From Pseudomonas chlororaphis (lineage in GTDB: Bacteria > Pseudomonadota > Gammaproteobacteria > Pseudomonadales > Pseudomonadaceae), in the NCBI GenBank assembly GCA_001023535.1, contig CP011020.1, positions 2,369,734-2,433,733 on the forward strand: DNA of 64,000 nucleotides. The letters are read 5' to 3'. Position numbers and translations under genes: made by a program. Numbering within the stretch: the first letter of the stretch is position 1; each line of letters starts with the position of its first letter. Shown here piece by piece: positions 9,833 to 18,548 of this stretch. Under the pieces are notes generated by a model that worked only from the letters and a program-made list of their open reading frames with translations, did not search any database and was not told the origin of the DNA.

Positions 9833-12800
9833 GGCCGCGCCCTCCTGGAACTCATTCCTGATCGGGACGATGGCTCATCCGCCTGGATTTTCGTGCGCAG
9901 GATCTGGCTGTAGCGGGTGCCTTGCAGCGTCGCGCCAATGGAGAACGCCGCAGAAGGGTCTGGCAGTTGCCTGCAATCGATCTGCCAGCTCAATCGTCCG
10001 TCCTCGGGAAGCGGACGCATCTGCAGGAAACTCGGCGTAGCCACCAGCCCCTGGCCGACCGGATTGACGCCACTCCAGGTCAGGGCGATCTCGCGCCCCG
10101 CCGTCATGCTGGCGTCGGACGTGTCCGCGAGGCTCAATGTGTAGCGCTTGCCGACAACGAACGTCAGCGAATCCAGCGGCTCGTCGCTCCCCGGCTGATC
10201 GACCGGCGTCAACGAGAAGTGCCAATCCGGTTCTGCCAAGACCTTCACCGTGAAGGTCACTGTCTGGCCCGCGGGGGCACTCAATGTTGCCAACAATGTG
10301 TGCTCTGCTGCCCGGTCGATCGGCACGGCAAAAACCGCCATGCCTTCGGAATCGGTCTGCATCTCTTTGCCATTTTCGTCACCGTCCACGGCCCAATGCA
10401 CGGGGTATTCTCCCACCCCCTCAAAGCGCGTCGCGGCGCCTTCACCGACCTCGGCCTCCACCCGCACCCGCATGTGCACCACCTCGCCAGCCTGGGCAAT
10501 CACCGACACACTGGCAGGTGACGCGGCGGCGAGCCTGGGCTCGGGAAGGATGATCATGTCTTGTTCGAAGACCTCTTCCCTGTCGTCGCCAGCCTGAGCA
10601 GGCAACAGGGTCGCACGGACCGTCATGACACCCTCCTTCACGACCGAGGAAGGCAACGGGAGCACGGCATACCCATCAGGATCGCAAACAACCGGTTCGT
10701 CGGGCTCATGGCTCGACCCATCGGCAAACCGCACGCTCCAGGCGACGTGTTCCAGCGGCTTGCCCACGCCGCTCAGCGACAGCACGCGGCAAGCAACAGC
10801 CGCATCCAGCCCCATCACATTCGGCCCCCTGAAACGCAGCCCATAAAGTTTCGTATCGATGAACGGCGCGTCAATGAACCGAAACGCGGAAAACCCTTCC
10901 AGCTCCAGCCCCTCGCCAAGGCTGGCGCGCACTTTCGTCACCCCTTCTTCATTGCTGAACAACTGGGCACGGGCAACCCCGTTTTCATCGGCAACCGTCG
11001 TATCCTTCCTGAACTGACCCGGCCCTTCGCTGATGCTCCAGCGCACCCGCCGATTGCGCCCCCAGTTCCCATAGCGGTCGCGCAAGATGACCGACAACTC
11101 GAAGGACTCGCGACGACCGGCCAATTTGGGCGCGACCTCTTCATCCGGTTTCGGCTGACGCAGGGCCAGCGTTTCCTCATCGCAGTCGATGGTCACCGTG
11201 GGCATGGCAATGCGCTGGTCGAGTCCGATGGTGGCAAAGACGGTGGTGATGCCCATCTCGCCGCCCGCGATCAGCATGACCTCGACCACACCGTCCGCAT
11301 CCGTGTGGGAGACGTCCGCGTCCAGGGATCCGGGACCGGTCAGCGACCACCGCACGCGAATGTTGACCAACGGTTTACCGCTCAAATCCCGCACCAGCAG
11401 GCGATACAGCGCCTGCGCCTTTTGCGGGGCGGAACTGAGCGTATTGGCGACCAGGCGTGCCTGGTCGACCGACGCCTCGCTCGTGGTCGCCTGGCCGACC
11501 TCGGGAGCATTACCCGACCCGCCCCGTTGCAGCCGCCCGGCGTAGAGGCTGCCGAGCGCGTATTGCACGGCGTAGCGATAGTCTTCGGTATTCGCAGACA
11601 CCGGCAATCCGCCCAACTCGTGCAGGGCCAGAATACTCAGCTCGCTTGAGCGGGCCATTTCCAGCATGCGGATAAAGCCATTGAACTGGCTCAGCTGGGT
11701 GATCACCCCCGTGGGCGTGATCACCCGAGCGGCCTCCAACACCTCGCGCGCGCTGACCCCGAGCATCTCCGCGACCTTGACGGCGGCGGCGTCCTGCATC
11801 AGGCGGGCATAGTCCTCGCTTTCAGCGATAAGATCAGGATCGAAGGCCAAGGGATCGTTGACCAGGGATAAATAGTCCATCAAGACCGATGGGGACGCCT
11901 GCATGCGCGAGGTGACATCGCGGTAAGTCTGCAGGTGATACAGGGTGCCCAGGGCAATCGCACCGGTGGCATCCAGGCCCGGCGCGAAACCAAAGGGGTC
12001 GGGGGCTTGCGGCCAGGCGTGCAACTGCCGCCTGCTGGCGGCATGACGGCTGAGCATCTCGCCATCGAGCTCGAACTGACGCACCACATCGGCCAGGCGT
12101 TGCAGGCTCCCCAGTTTCTGCAGCATGACGTCGACGTTGCTCCAGTCTTCGAAGTCATCGTCCTGGAGGAACGCGTGCCGAGTCGGCATGGCGACACGAA
12201 AACGCCGTGCGACCGGATCGGACGGGCTCAACAGCCGCAAGACCCTCGTGCGCAACGACCCGGCGGGGGTCACCACCCCTTCGGTTTCCCACACCCAGCG
12301 CAAGATGTCGTAGACGCTCTGATCCGCCCACTCGATCAGCGGCAGGACCAGATCGGCGGAAATCGCCAGGTAGCTGGCCAGGTGCTCTTCGACCAGCGCC
12401 CGCTGCGAGGCCCGCATCCGCAGAATGACCGCGGTCACGGACTCCACCACCGTAGCTTTGAGCGTCTGCGCCTCACCCAGGTCGTCTCGGTGAATCGAAT
12501 CCTGCTGGGCGATCCGCTCCACCACATCGGCGACGATGTTGCGCACGCTCATTGCGTAATCCGTGTCCGAACCCGAGACCCCATCCAGCACGATGCCCTG
12601 GGCATCGATGACGTCCGTCAGCGCCGCAATCCAGTCTATGCCGACGGCCGTTGCCCGCGCACTCAAGGTGGTTGGCACCCCTGCCTGCTCCAGCGCTTCA
12701 TGGGTGATCCGCAGGCTGTCGAGCATCGTATGCAGGCTGGCGACCAGTTGCCGTTCGCTGTCACTGGCCACGGGCACCGTGGTGTTCGAACGCATCGCCC

Positions 12801-14739
12801 GCACGAACCACGCCAGATCGATGCTTTTTTCCCGGCACCAGCGCACACAATCGACGACGGCCATCAACGCCGCTGAAAAATCCGTTGAACCCAACGTCGG
12901 CAACGCTTCCACCGACGGTACGCCAGCAATCTGCTTCAAGATTGGGCCCGACTGGCCAAGGGTCTGCACCAGCCCGATCAGGACGGTCGGGGGCACTTCC
13001 AGGTAGCGAGCGATGCTGGCAATGCGATAGAACGAAGACAGAATCTCAAGGTTGCGCTTGAGCTCCGGCGGGTCATAGCTATTGGCGATCACCCGTGCCA
13101 TGTAGGTGAACTCGGATGTATCCAGGCCAAGGCTTGCACAAATCGCCTGGACCGTTTCACGCCCGTGCTCATCGATGTTGTCCTCGATCCTCGCGCTGAA
13201 CGGCGAATTGTCCAGGACCAGGGGGGCGCCCAGCAGCCCATGGTTGACGAAAATACGGTCGTATTGAGCAGCCACCTCGCCAGCGCCAAAGACCGACACC
13301 TTGTCGAGCCAGGCGGCGAAATCCTCTGCGCTCACGCCATAACGCTGGCGCATTTCACAGAAAACCCCAAGGGCCTTGAGCGTGTTGCGGGTGATGTGCG
13401 GCGCGCCGTCGCCCTTCTCGGCGCGATGGGCGGCGACAATCAGTTGATCCATCTCTCGAAAAGACGTCCCAAGCCAGCGGCTGAGCCGGATCAGCCGGTG
13501 GATCCGGTCAGCCCGTTCGTCCGTGAAATTGGCCAACCGAACAGGCGGGTCGAGCGGCACCGGTTCCGTATCCCTTGTTTCCTGGAAAGCCGGCGTGTCC
13601 TGGGCTGCCACCAGGTCGATGGCAGGGTGCTGCGCGCCATTGATGTACACCGCGCCAAACGCCTGCGGGCCGGGCTCCTGCGTCGCAGGCACATGAGCGG
13701 ACAGGATCGGTAGGTCTTGCTTCACGGCGAACAGGCTGGCGAGCGTGTCCTGTGTTATCCCGGTGCGCGTACAGAACTCCGCGCTGTGCTCCAGGGCCAC
13801 CCTGGAATAGACCCGATAGGTCGTCCAGTAGAAGTTCGCCATCTCTTCTTCGTTGCCGGGCCGAGCACCGTTGAACAGTGCTTCCAGGAGCAGTTCACGA
13901 CGCGCCGGGCCGATCGGCAGGCTCAGCAGGAAGGTGTCGTCGCCGCGATCGGTCTGCATGCCTGAAACGGCGAAATAATGGAAATCCGGATCCGTCGCCC
14001 GCGCCAGTTCGCCAAAGGCCGCTACCGAGGCGTCAAACAACGACAGGATCACCTGAAGCTGCTCAACCCAATGTTCGTACGGCATGCTCAAGGGATAACG
14101 CGCCGTTGCCAGGACCCTGTCGGCATCGACCGTGTCGGTTTCCGCTCGCTGCGCGACATCGAGAAGGGCGGCCTCCAGAATCCGCGTCGAGAGCGATAAC
14201 ACCGAGCATTCCTGAGTCATCGCCGCGCTGTCGATCGGTTCGCTGGCAATGTCCGGTCGCCGGTCCTCCAGGCGAAAGCGGTTGCCCGCCTCTGCAGCGG
14301 CTTCCAGCAACAACGCCTTCCTGTAGAGGCTGAACAGATAAGCCACAGGAGAGGTTCTTGCTTCGATGGCATTCGGACGGGCCATGTTCGACCAGTCTTC
14401 GTCAAACTCCCGGTCATAACGCGGCCCATCCGTGAGCGAGGCAAAACCCCGGCGCACATCGTAGGTCAGTCGATCGGCGCCGCTGAGTTCCCGCTCGCGA
14501 TACTGGCGTGTCATCCAGATGGCGGCGCTCATCGCACGCTCGTGCAGTTCCCGGGCCGGGCCGATGCGCAAACCCTGGGCCACCCATCGTTCGGGGCGCT
14601 CGCGCGCAAGCTCAAGGATGGAACCTGCCTGGGCCACGATGGCGTCGACCGCAGCGCTCGCACCGGGATTCAATTGCGACCGCAGGGTGGCCGCCCACGG
14701 AGCCGGCGATGCTGAAGACGAGGGAAGATCGGCTGGCAT
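9829..14739 (-). CDS. Tc toxin TcA-like N-terminal subunit with C-terminal Ig (Big_1-like) modules
   Basis: The 1636-residue protein starts at the ATG at 14739, which has GGAG 8 nt upstream; an upstream in-frame start at 14796 lacks this support. Residues about 110-330 match the VRP1/TcA N-terminal region (SPVAYLFSLYRKALLLE, then FRLEDRRPDI). Helical shell sequence continues to about residue 1090. From about 1100 to 1500 there are roughly four invasin-like Ig domains, recognisable from strings such as NIRVRWSLTGPG with DADGV and RRVRWSISEGPGQ with DENGVA. A further beta module forms the end. In two-part TcA proteins this subunit makes the outer shell and is thought to contact receptors, so the Ig array may replace receptor-binding domains (inference). 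It is the first gene of the operon and is divergent from the hybrid kinase gene. Confidence 0.85.
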   Translation of the reverse strand: MPADLPSSSASPAPWAATLRSQLNPGASAAVDAIVAQAGSILELARERPERWVAQGLRIGPARELHERAMSAAIWMTRQYRERELSGADRLTYDVRRGFASLTDGPRYDREFDEDWSNMARPNAIEARTSPVAYLFSLYRKALLLEAAAEAGNRFRLEDRRPDIASEPIDSAAMTQECSVLSLSTRILEAALLDVAQRAETDTVDADRVLATARYPLSMPYEHWVEQLQVILSLFDASVAAFGELARATDPDFHYFAVSGMQTDRGDDTFLLSLPIGPARRELLLEALFNGARPGNEEEMANFYWTTYRVYSRVALEHSAEFCTRTGITQDTLASLFAVKQDLPILSAHVPATQEPGPQAFGAVYINGAQHPAIDLVAAQDTPAFQETRDTEPVPLDPPVRLANFTDERADRIHRLIRLSRWLGTSFREMDQLIVAAHRAEKGDGAPHITRNTLKALGVFCEMRQRYGVSAEDFAAWLDKVSVFGAGEVAAQYDRIFVNHGLLGAPLVLDNSPFSARIEDNIDEHGRETVQAICASLGLDTSEFTYMARVIANSYDPPELKRNLEILSSFYRIASIARYLEVPPTVLIGLVQTLGQSGPILKQIAGVPSVEALPTLGSTDFSAALMAVVDCVRWCREKSIDLAWFVRAMRSNTTVPVASDSERQLVASLHTMLDSLRITHEALEQAGVPTTLSARATAVGIDWIAALTDVIDAQGIVLDGVSGSDTDYAMSVRNIVADVVERIAQQDSIHRDDLGEAQTLKATVVESVTAVILRMRASQRALVEEHLASYLAISADLVLPLIEWADQSVYDILRWVWETEGVVTPAGSLRTRVLRLLSPSDPVARRFRVAMPTRHAFLQDDDFEDWSNVDVMLQKLGSLQRLADVVRQFELDGEMLSRHAASRRQLHAWPQAPDPFGFAPGLDATGAIALGTLYHLQTYRDVTSRMQASPSVLMDYLSLVNDPLAFDPDLIAESEDYARLMQDAAAVKVAEMLGVSAREVLEAARVITPTGVITQLSQFNGFIRMLEMARSSELSILALHELGGLPVSANTEDYRYAVQYALGSLYAGRLQRGGSGNAPEVGQATTSEASVDQARLVANTLSSAPQKAQALYRLLVRDLSGKPLVNIRVRWSLTGPGSLDADVSHTDADGVVEVMLIAGGEMGITTVFATIGLDQRIAMPTVTIDCDEETLALRQPKPDEEVAPKLAGRRESFELSVILRDRYGNWGRNRRVRWSISEGPGQFRKDTTVADENGVARAQLFSNEEGVTKVRASLGEGLELEGFSAFRFIDAPFIDTKLYGLRFRGPNVMGLDAAVACRVLSLSGVGKPLEHVAWSVRFADGSSHEPDEPVVCDPDGYAVLPLPSSVVKEGVMTVRATLLPAQAGDDREEVFEQDMIILPEPRLAAASPASVSVIAQAGEVVHMRVRVEAEVGEGAATRFEGVGEYPVHWAVDGDENGKEMQTDSEGMAVFAVPIDRAAEHTLLATLSAPAGQTVTFTVKVLAEPDWHFSLTPVDQPGSDEPLDSLTFVVGKRYTLSLADTSDASMTAGREIALTWSGVNPVGQGLVATPSFLQMRPLPEDGRLSWQIDCRQLPDPSAAFSIGATLQGTRYSQILRTKIQADEPSSRSGMSSRRARP

Positions 14740-14779
14740 TGCAAGTTCTCCAAAGAAAGACGCCTGGCCCCCACAACCT

Positions 14780-14833
14780 TGAAATGAATAGAGCACAGCG
14801 CTTTTTGCCGGACAACTGTAGGAACTGACAGTG
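14780..14833 (-). promoter_or_regulatory. Lux-box-like element and -10 for the Tc operon
   Basis: The 20-mer at 14814-14833 reads AACTGTAGGAACTGACAGTG on the plus strand, which fits CTGT-N8-ACAG and shares CTGTAGGA with the classical Vibrio lux box. On the minus strand a -10-like TCTATT lies at 14792-14787. Its first base is 31.5 bp from the box centre, which would put the start near 14781 and the box at -42.5. A TTGTCC (14815-14810) spaced 17 bp from this -10 overlaps the box. The identical spacing at 26517 and 59743 raises confidence. Confidence 0.5.
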
Positions 14834-14854
14834 CATCGACCTTGGTCGACACTG
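14829..14854. repeat. Interrupted palindrome in the Tc/kinase divergent region
   Basis: CAGTG-CA-TCGACC-TT-GGTCGA-CACTG forms an 11-bp stem with a 2-nt bulge. It sits between the Tc promoter and the kinase start and overlaps the edge of the lux-like box. It could be an operator or an RNA hairpin in the kinase leader. Confidence 0.4.
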
Positions 14855-14924
14855 ACGAACCCAGGCGGGCGTGCGAGACTGTCTTGCCGGGCTCAAGCCC
14901 CGGTGCCTTTTGTCGGGAGTCTCC

Positions 14925-17900
14925 ATGTCGTTGTCCAGCGGGCTGATCGCCGTTGTCGCCCTGGCCTATATGGCCATCATGTTCGCCATCGCCTTCTACG
15001 GCGACCGCCGCAGCACGCCGCTGCCGCCGCGGGTGCGCGCCTGGGTCTACAGCCTGTCGCTGGCGGTGTACTGCACCAGTTGGACGTTCTTCGGCGCCGT
15101 GGGCCAGGCCGCCGAACAGCTTTGGTCGTTCCTGCCGATCTACCTCGGGCCGATCCTGCTGCTGGTGCTGGCGCCGTGGGTCTTGCAAAAGATGGTGATG
15201 ATCAGCAAACAGGAGAACATCACCTCCATCGCCGACTTCATCGCCGCCCGCTACGGCAAGTCCCAATCCCTGGCGGTGGTGGTGGCGCTGATCTGCCTGG
15301 TGGGCGTGCTGCCGTACATTGCCTTGCAGCTCAAGGGCATCGTCCTGGGTGTGAACCTGTTGATCGGTGCCGGCGCCGACGCCATGGGCACGCGCGCCCA
15401 GGACACTGCGCTGATCGTCTCGCTGATCCTGGCGCTGTTCACCATCGTGTTCGGGACCCGCAACCTGGACGCCACCGAACACCACCGCGGCATGGTGCTG
15501 GCGATTGCCTTCGAGTCCCTGGTGAAGTTGTTCGCCTTCCTGGCGGTCGGCGCATTCGTGACGTACGGCCTCTACGACGGCTTCGACGACCTGTTCGACC
15601 AGGCGATGCTCGCACCACGGCTGGAGCAATACTGGAAGGAAACCATCAACTGGCCGTCCATGGTGGTACAGACCGGCGTGGCGATGATGGCGATCATCTG
15701 CCTGCCGCGACAATTCCACGTGACCGTGGTGGAAAACATCGAGCCCCAGGACCTGCGCCTGGCCAAATGGGTGTTCCCCGCCTACCTGGCCCTCGCCGCG
15801 CTGTTCGTGGTGCCCATCGCCCTGGCCGGGCAAATGATGCTGCCGCGATCGGTGCTGCCGGACTCATTCGTCATCAGCCTGCCTTTGGCACAGGCCCATC
15901 CGGCGCTGGCGTTGCTGGCGTTCATCGGCGGCGCCTCGGCAGCCACCGGCATGGTGATTGTCGCCAGCGTGGCGCTCTCCACCATGGTCTCCAACGACAT
16001 GCTGCTGCCCTGGCTGCTGCGCCGCAACAACGCCGAGCGGCCCTTCGAGGTGTTCCGCCAGTGGATGCTGTCGGTGCGTCGCGTGAGCATCGTGGTGATC
16101 CTGTTGCTGGCCTATGTCAGCTACCGGTTGCTGGGCTCGACCGCGAGCCTGGCGACCATCGGCCAGATTGCCTTCGCCGCCGTCACGCAACTGGCCCCCG
16201 CCATGCTCGGCGCGCTGTACTGGAAACAGGCCAACCGGCGCGGTGTGTTCGCCGGCCTCGCCAGCGGGATTTTCCTGTGGTTCTACACCCTGGTGCTGCC
16301 GATCGCCGCCCACAGCCTCGGCTGGTCCCTGGACAGTTTTCCGGGCCTGGCCTGGCTGCACGGCAACCCGTTGAACCTGCCGATCAGCCCGTTGACCCAG
16401 GGCGTGGTGCTGTCCCTGGCCGGCAACTTCACCTTGTTTGCCTGGGTCTCGGTGCTGTCGCGCACCCGCGTGTCGGAACACTGGCAAGCCGGACGCTTCA
16501 TCGGCCAGGAAATCAGCGCCCGCCCCAACGCCCGCTCGATGCTGGCGGTGCGCATCGAAGACCTGCTGCAACTGGCCGCCCGCTTCGTGGGCGAGGAACG
16601 GGCCCGGCAGAGCTTCATCCGCTTCGCCTACCGCCAGGGCAAGGGCTTCAACCCGAACCAGAATGCCGACAACGAATGGATCGCCCACACCGAACGCCTG
16701 CTGGCCGGTGTCCTCGGTGCCTCGTCGACGCGGGCGGTGGTCAAGGCCGCGATCGAAGGCCGCGAGATGCAACTCGAAGACGTCGTGCGCATCGCCGACG
16801 AAGCCTCGGAAGTGCTGCAATTCAACCGCGCACTCTTGCAAGGCGCCATCGAGAACATCACCCAGGGCATCAGCGTGGTCGATCAGTCGCTGCGGTTGGT
16901 GGCGTGGAACCGCCGCTACCTGGAACTGTTCAACTACCCGGACGGCTTGATCAGCGTCGGTCGGCCCATTGCCGACATCATCCGCTACAACGCCGAACGC
17001 GGCCTTTGCGGCCCCGGCGAGGCGGAGGTGCACGTCGCCCGGCGTTTGCACTGGATGCGCCAGGGTCGCGCCCACACGTCCGAACGGATGTTCCCCAACG
17101 GGCGGGTCATCGAGCTGATCGGCAACCCGATGCCTGGCGGCGGCTTCGTCATGAGCTTCACCGACATCACCGCGTTCCGCGAGGCCGAACAGGCGTTGAC
17201 CGAGGCCAACGAGGGCCTGGAGCAGCGGGTGGCCGAGCGCACCTGGGAACTGTCGCAACTGAACCTGGCGCTGACCGACGCGAAAAGCACCGCTGAAGCG
17301 GCCAACCAATCGAAGACCCGCTTCCTCGCCGCCGTCAGCCATGACCTGATGCAGCCGCTCAACGCCGCACGCCTGTTCTCCGCCGCGCTGTCCCACCAGC
17401 ACGACGGCCTGCCGAGCGAAGCCCGGCAACTGGTGCAACACCTGGACAGTTCTCTGCGCTCGGCCGAAGACCTGATCACCGACCTGCTGGACATTTCCCG
17501 CCTGGAGAACGGCAAGATCAATCCCGAGCGCAAGCCGTTCGTCCTCAATGACCTGTTCGACACCCTCGGCGCGGAATTCACCGTCCTGGCCCAAGAACAG
17601 GGCCTGAAGTTCCGGGTGCGCGGCTCGCGACTGCGCATCGACAGCGACATCAAGCTGCTGCGGCGCATCCTGCAAAACTTCCTCACCAACGCCTTCCGCT
17701 ACGCCAAGGGGCCGGTGTTGCTGGGCGCCCGGCGACGCAACGGCGAGCTGTGCCTGGAAGTCTGGGACCGCGGGCCGGGTATCGCCGAGGATAAACAGCA
17801 AGTCATCTTCGAAGAATTCAAACGCCTGGACAGCCACCAGACCCGCGCCGAAAAAGGCCTGGGGCTGGGCTTGGCGATCGCCGACGGGCTATGCCGCGTG

Positions 17901-18395
17901 CTCGGCCACACCCTGCGCGTGCGCTCCTGGCCCGGCCAAGGCAGCGTATTCAGCGTCAGCGTGCCCCTGGCCGCGGCCCAGGCCAGCGCACCTGGCGCGG
18001 TGGTCGAACCCAACGGCCATCTGCCCAGCGGCGCGCGGGTGCTGTGCGTCGATAACGAAGACAGCATCCTGATCGGCATGAACAGCCTGCTGACGCGCTG
18101 GGGTTGCCAGGTGTGGACCGCGCGCAACCGTGACGAATGCGAACACTGGCTGGCCCAGGGAGACCGGCCGCAACTGGCGCTGGTGGATTTTCACCTGGAC
18201 GGCGGTGAGACCGGCACCGAGCTGATGGCCTGGTTGCGCACGCGCCTGGGCGAACCGGTGCCCGGGGTGGTGATCAGCGCCGACGGCCGGCCGGAAACGG
18301 TGGCCCAGGTGCACGCCGCAGGCCTGGATTACCTGGCCAAGCCGGTGAAACCAGCGGCATTGAGGGCGTTGTTGAGTCGGCATTTGCCGTTGTGA
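14925..18395 (+). CDS. Hybrid histidine kinase/response regulator with SSS-family membrane domain (CbrA/MxtR/CrbS-like)
   Basis: The start is the ATG at 14925, with GGGAG 5 nt upstream; the product has 1156 residues. Residues 1-500 are a multi-helix domain of the sodium:solute symporter (PutP) type. A PAS domain follows around residue 641 (ITQGISVVDQSL), then a coiled linker, a HisKA domain with phospho-acceptor His806 in SHDLMQPLN, an HATPase domain (ILQNFLTNAFRYAKGP, then GLGLGLAI) and a receiver domain with Asp1088 in LVDFHLDGG. The same architecture is known in MxtR/CrbS, which acts with ErdR/CrbR in acetate metabolism, and in CbrA. The receiver at the end distinguishes it from CbrA. No cognate LuxR-type regulator lies beside it, so the partner must be encoded elsewhere. 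The exact orthologue is not certain. Confidence 0.9.
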   Translation: MSLSSGLIAVVALAYMAIMFAIAFYGDRRSTPLPPRVRAWVYSLSLAVYCTSWTFFGAVGQAAEQLWSFLPIYLGPILLLVLAPWVLQKMVMISKQENITSIADFIAARYGKSQSLAVVVALICLVGVLPYIALQLKGIVLGVNLLIGAGADAMGTRAQDTALIVSLILALFTIVFGTRNLDATEHHRGMVLAIAFESLVKLFAFLAVGAFVTYGLYDGFDDLFDQAMLAPRLEQYWKETINWPSMVVQTGVAMMAIICLPRQFHVTVVENIEPQDLRLAKWVFPAYLALAALFVVPIALAGQMMLPRSVLPDSFVISLPLAQAHPALALLAFIGGASAATGMVIVASVALSTMVSNDMLLPWLLRRNNAERPFEVFRQWMLSVRRVSIVVILLLAYVSYRLLGSTASLATIGQIAFAAVTQLAPAMLGALYWKQANRRGVFAGLASGIFLWFYTLVLPIAAHSLGWSLDSFPGLAWLHGNPLNLPISPLTQGVVLSLAGNFTLFAWVSVLSRTRVSEHWQAGRFIGQEISARPNARSMLAVRIEDLLQLAARFVGEERARQSFIRFAYRQGKGFNPNQNADNEWIAHTERLLAGVLGASSTRAVVKAAIEGREMQLEDVVRIADEASEVLQFNRALLQGAIENITQGISVVDQSLRLVAWNRRYLELFNYPDGLISVGRPIADIIRYNAERGLCGPGEAEVHVARRLHWMRQGRAHTSERMFPNGRVIELIGNPMPGGGFVMSFTDITAFREAEQALTEANEGLEQRVAERTWELSQLNLALTDAKSTAEAANQSKTRFLAAVSHDLMQPLNAARLFSAALSHQHDGLPSEARQLVQHLDSSLRSAEDLITDLLDISRLENGKINPERKPFVLNDLFDTLGAEFTVLAQEQGLKFRVRGSRLRIDSDIKLLRRILQNFLTNAFRYAKGPVLLGARRRNGELCLEVWDRGPGIAEDKQQVIFEEFKRLDSHQTRAEKGLGLGLAIADGLCRVLGHTLRVRSWPGQGSVFSVSVPLAAAQASAPGAVVEPNGHLPSGARVLCVDNEDSILIGMNSLLTRWGCQVWTARNRDECEHWLAQGDRPQLALVDFHLDGGETGTELMAWLRTRLGEPVPGVVISADGRPETVAQVHAAGLDYLAKPVKPAALRALLSRHLPL

Positions 18396-18428
18396 GAAAC
18401 ATCGTTTTCCTGCCTGATACATAACCCT

Positions 18429-18520
18429 GTGGCGAGGGAGCTTGCTCCCGTTGGGCTGCGCAGCAGACCCAGTTTTTTGTGAGTGCTACGCACTCAAGCG
18501 GGAGCAAGCTCCCTCGCCAC
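18429..18520. repeat. REPIN-type inverted REP pair
   Basis: GTGGCGAGGGAGCTTGCTCCCG at 18429-18450 (quoted here as 22 contiguous bases in two parts: GTGGCGAGGG and AGCTTGCTCCCG) is repeated as its exact reverse complement at 18499-18520. This is a typical extragenic palindrome of fluorescent pseudomonads. It lies between two convergent genes (kinase and rmuC) and may also act as a bidirectional transcription stop. Confidence 0.85.
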
Positions 18521-18548
18521 GGGTGTTGTTTCAGCTTAGAGGTTCGCA

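Noticed and set aside
14829..14854. Palindrome CAGTG-CA-TCGACC-TT-GGTCGA-CACTG as the main Tc operator
   Set aside because: It is kept as a repeat only. The lux-like box beside it explains the promoter geometry better, and no second copy of this palindrome was found upstream of the other accessory genes.
14831..17296. 821-codon plus-strand frame overlapping the hybrid kinase
   Set aside because: It is an Arg/Pro/Gly-rich shadow in another frame of the kinase gene, which has full domain support.
15864..17837. 657-codon minus-strand frame inside the hybrid kinase
   Set aside because: It is an antisense shadow rich in Gln, Gly and His, with no domain or ribosome-binding support.
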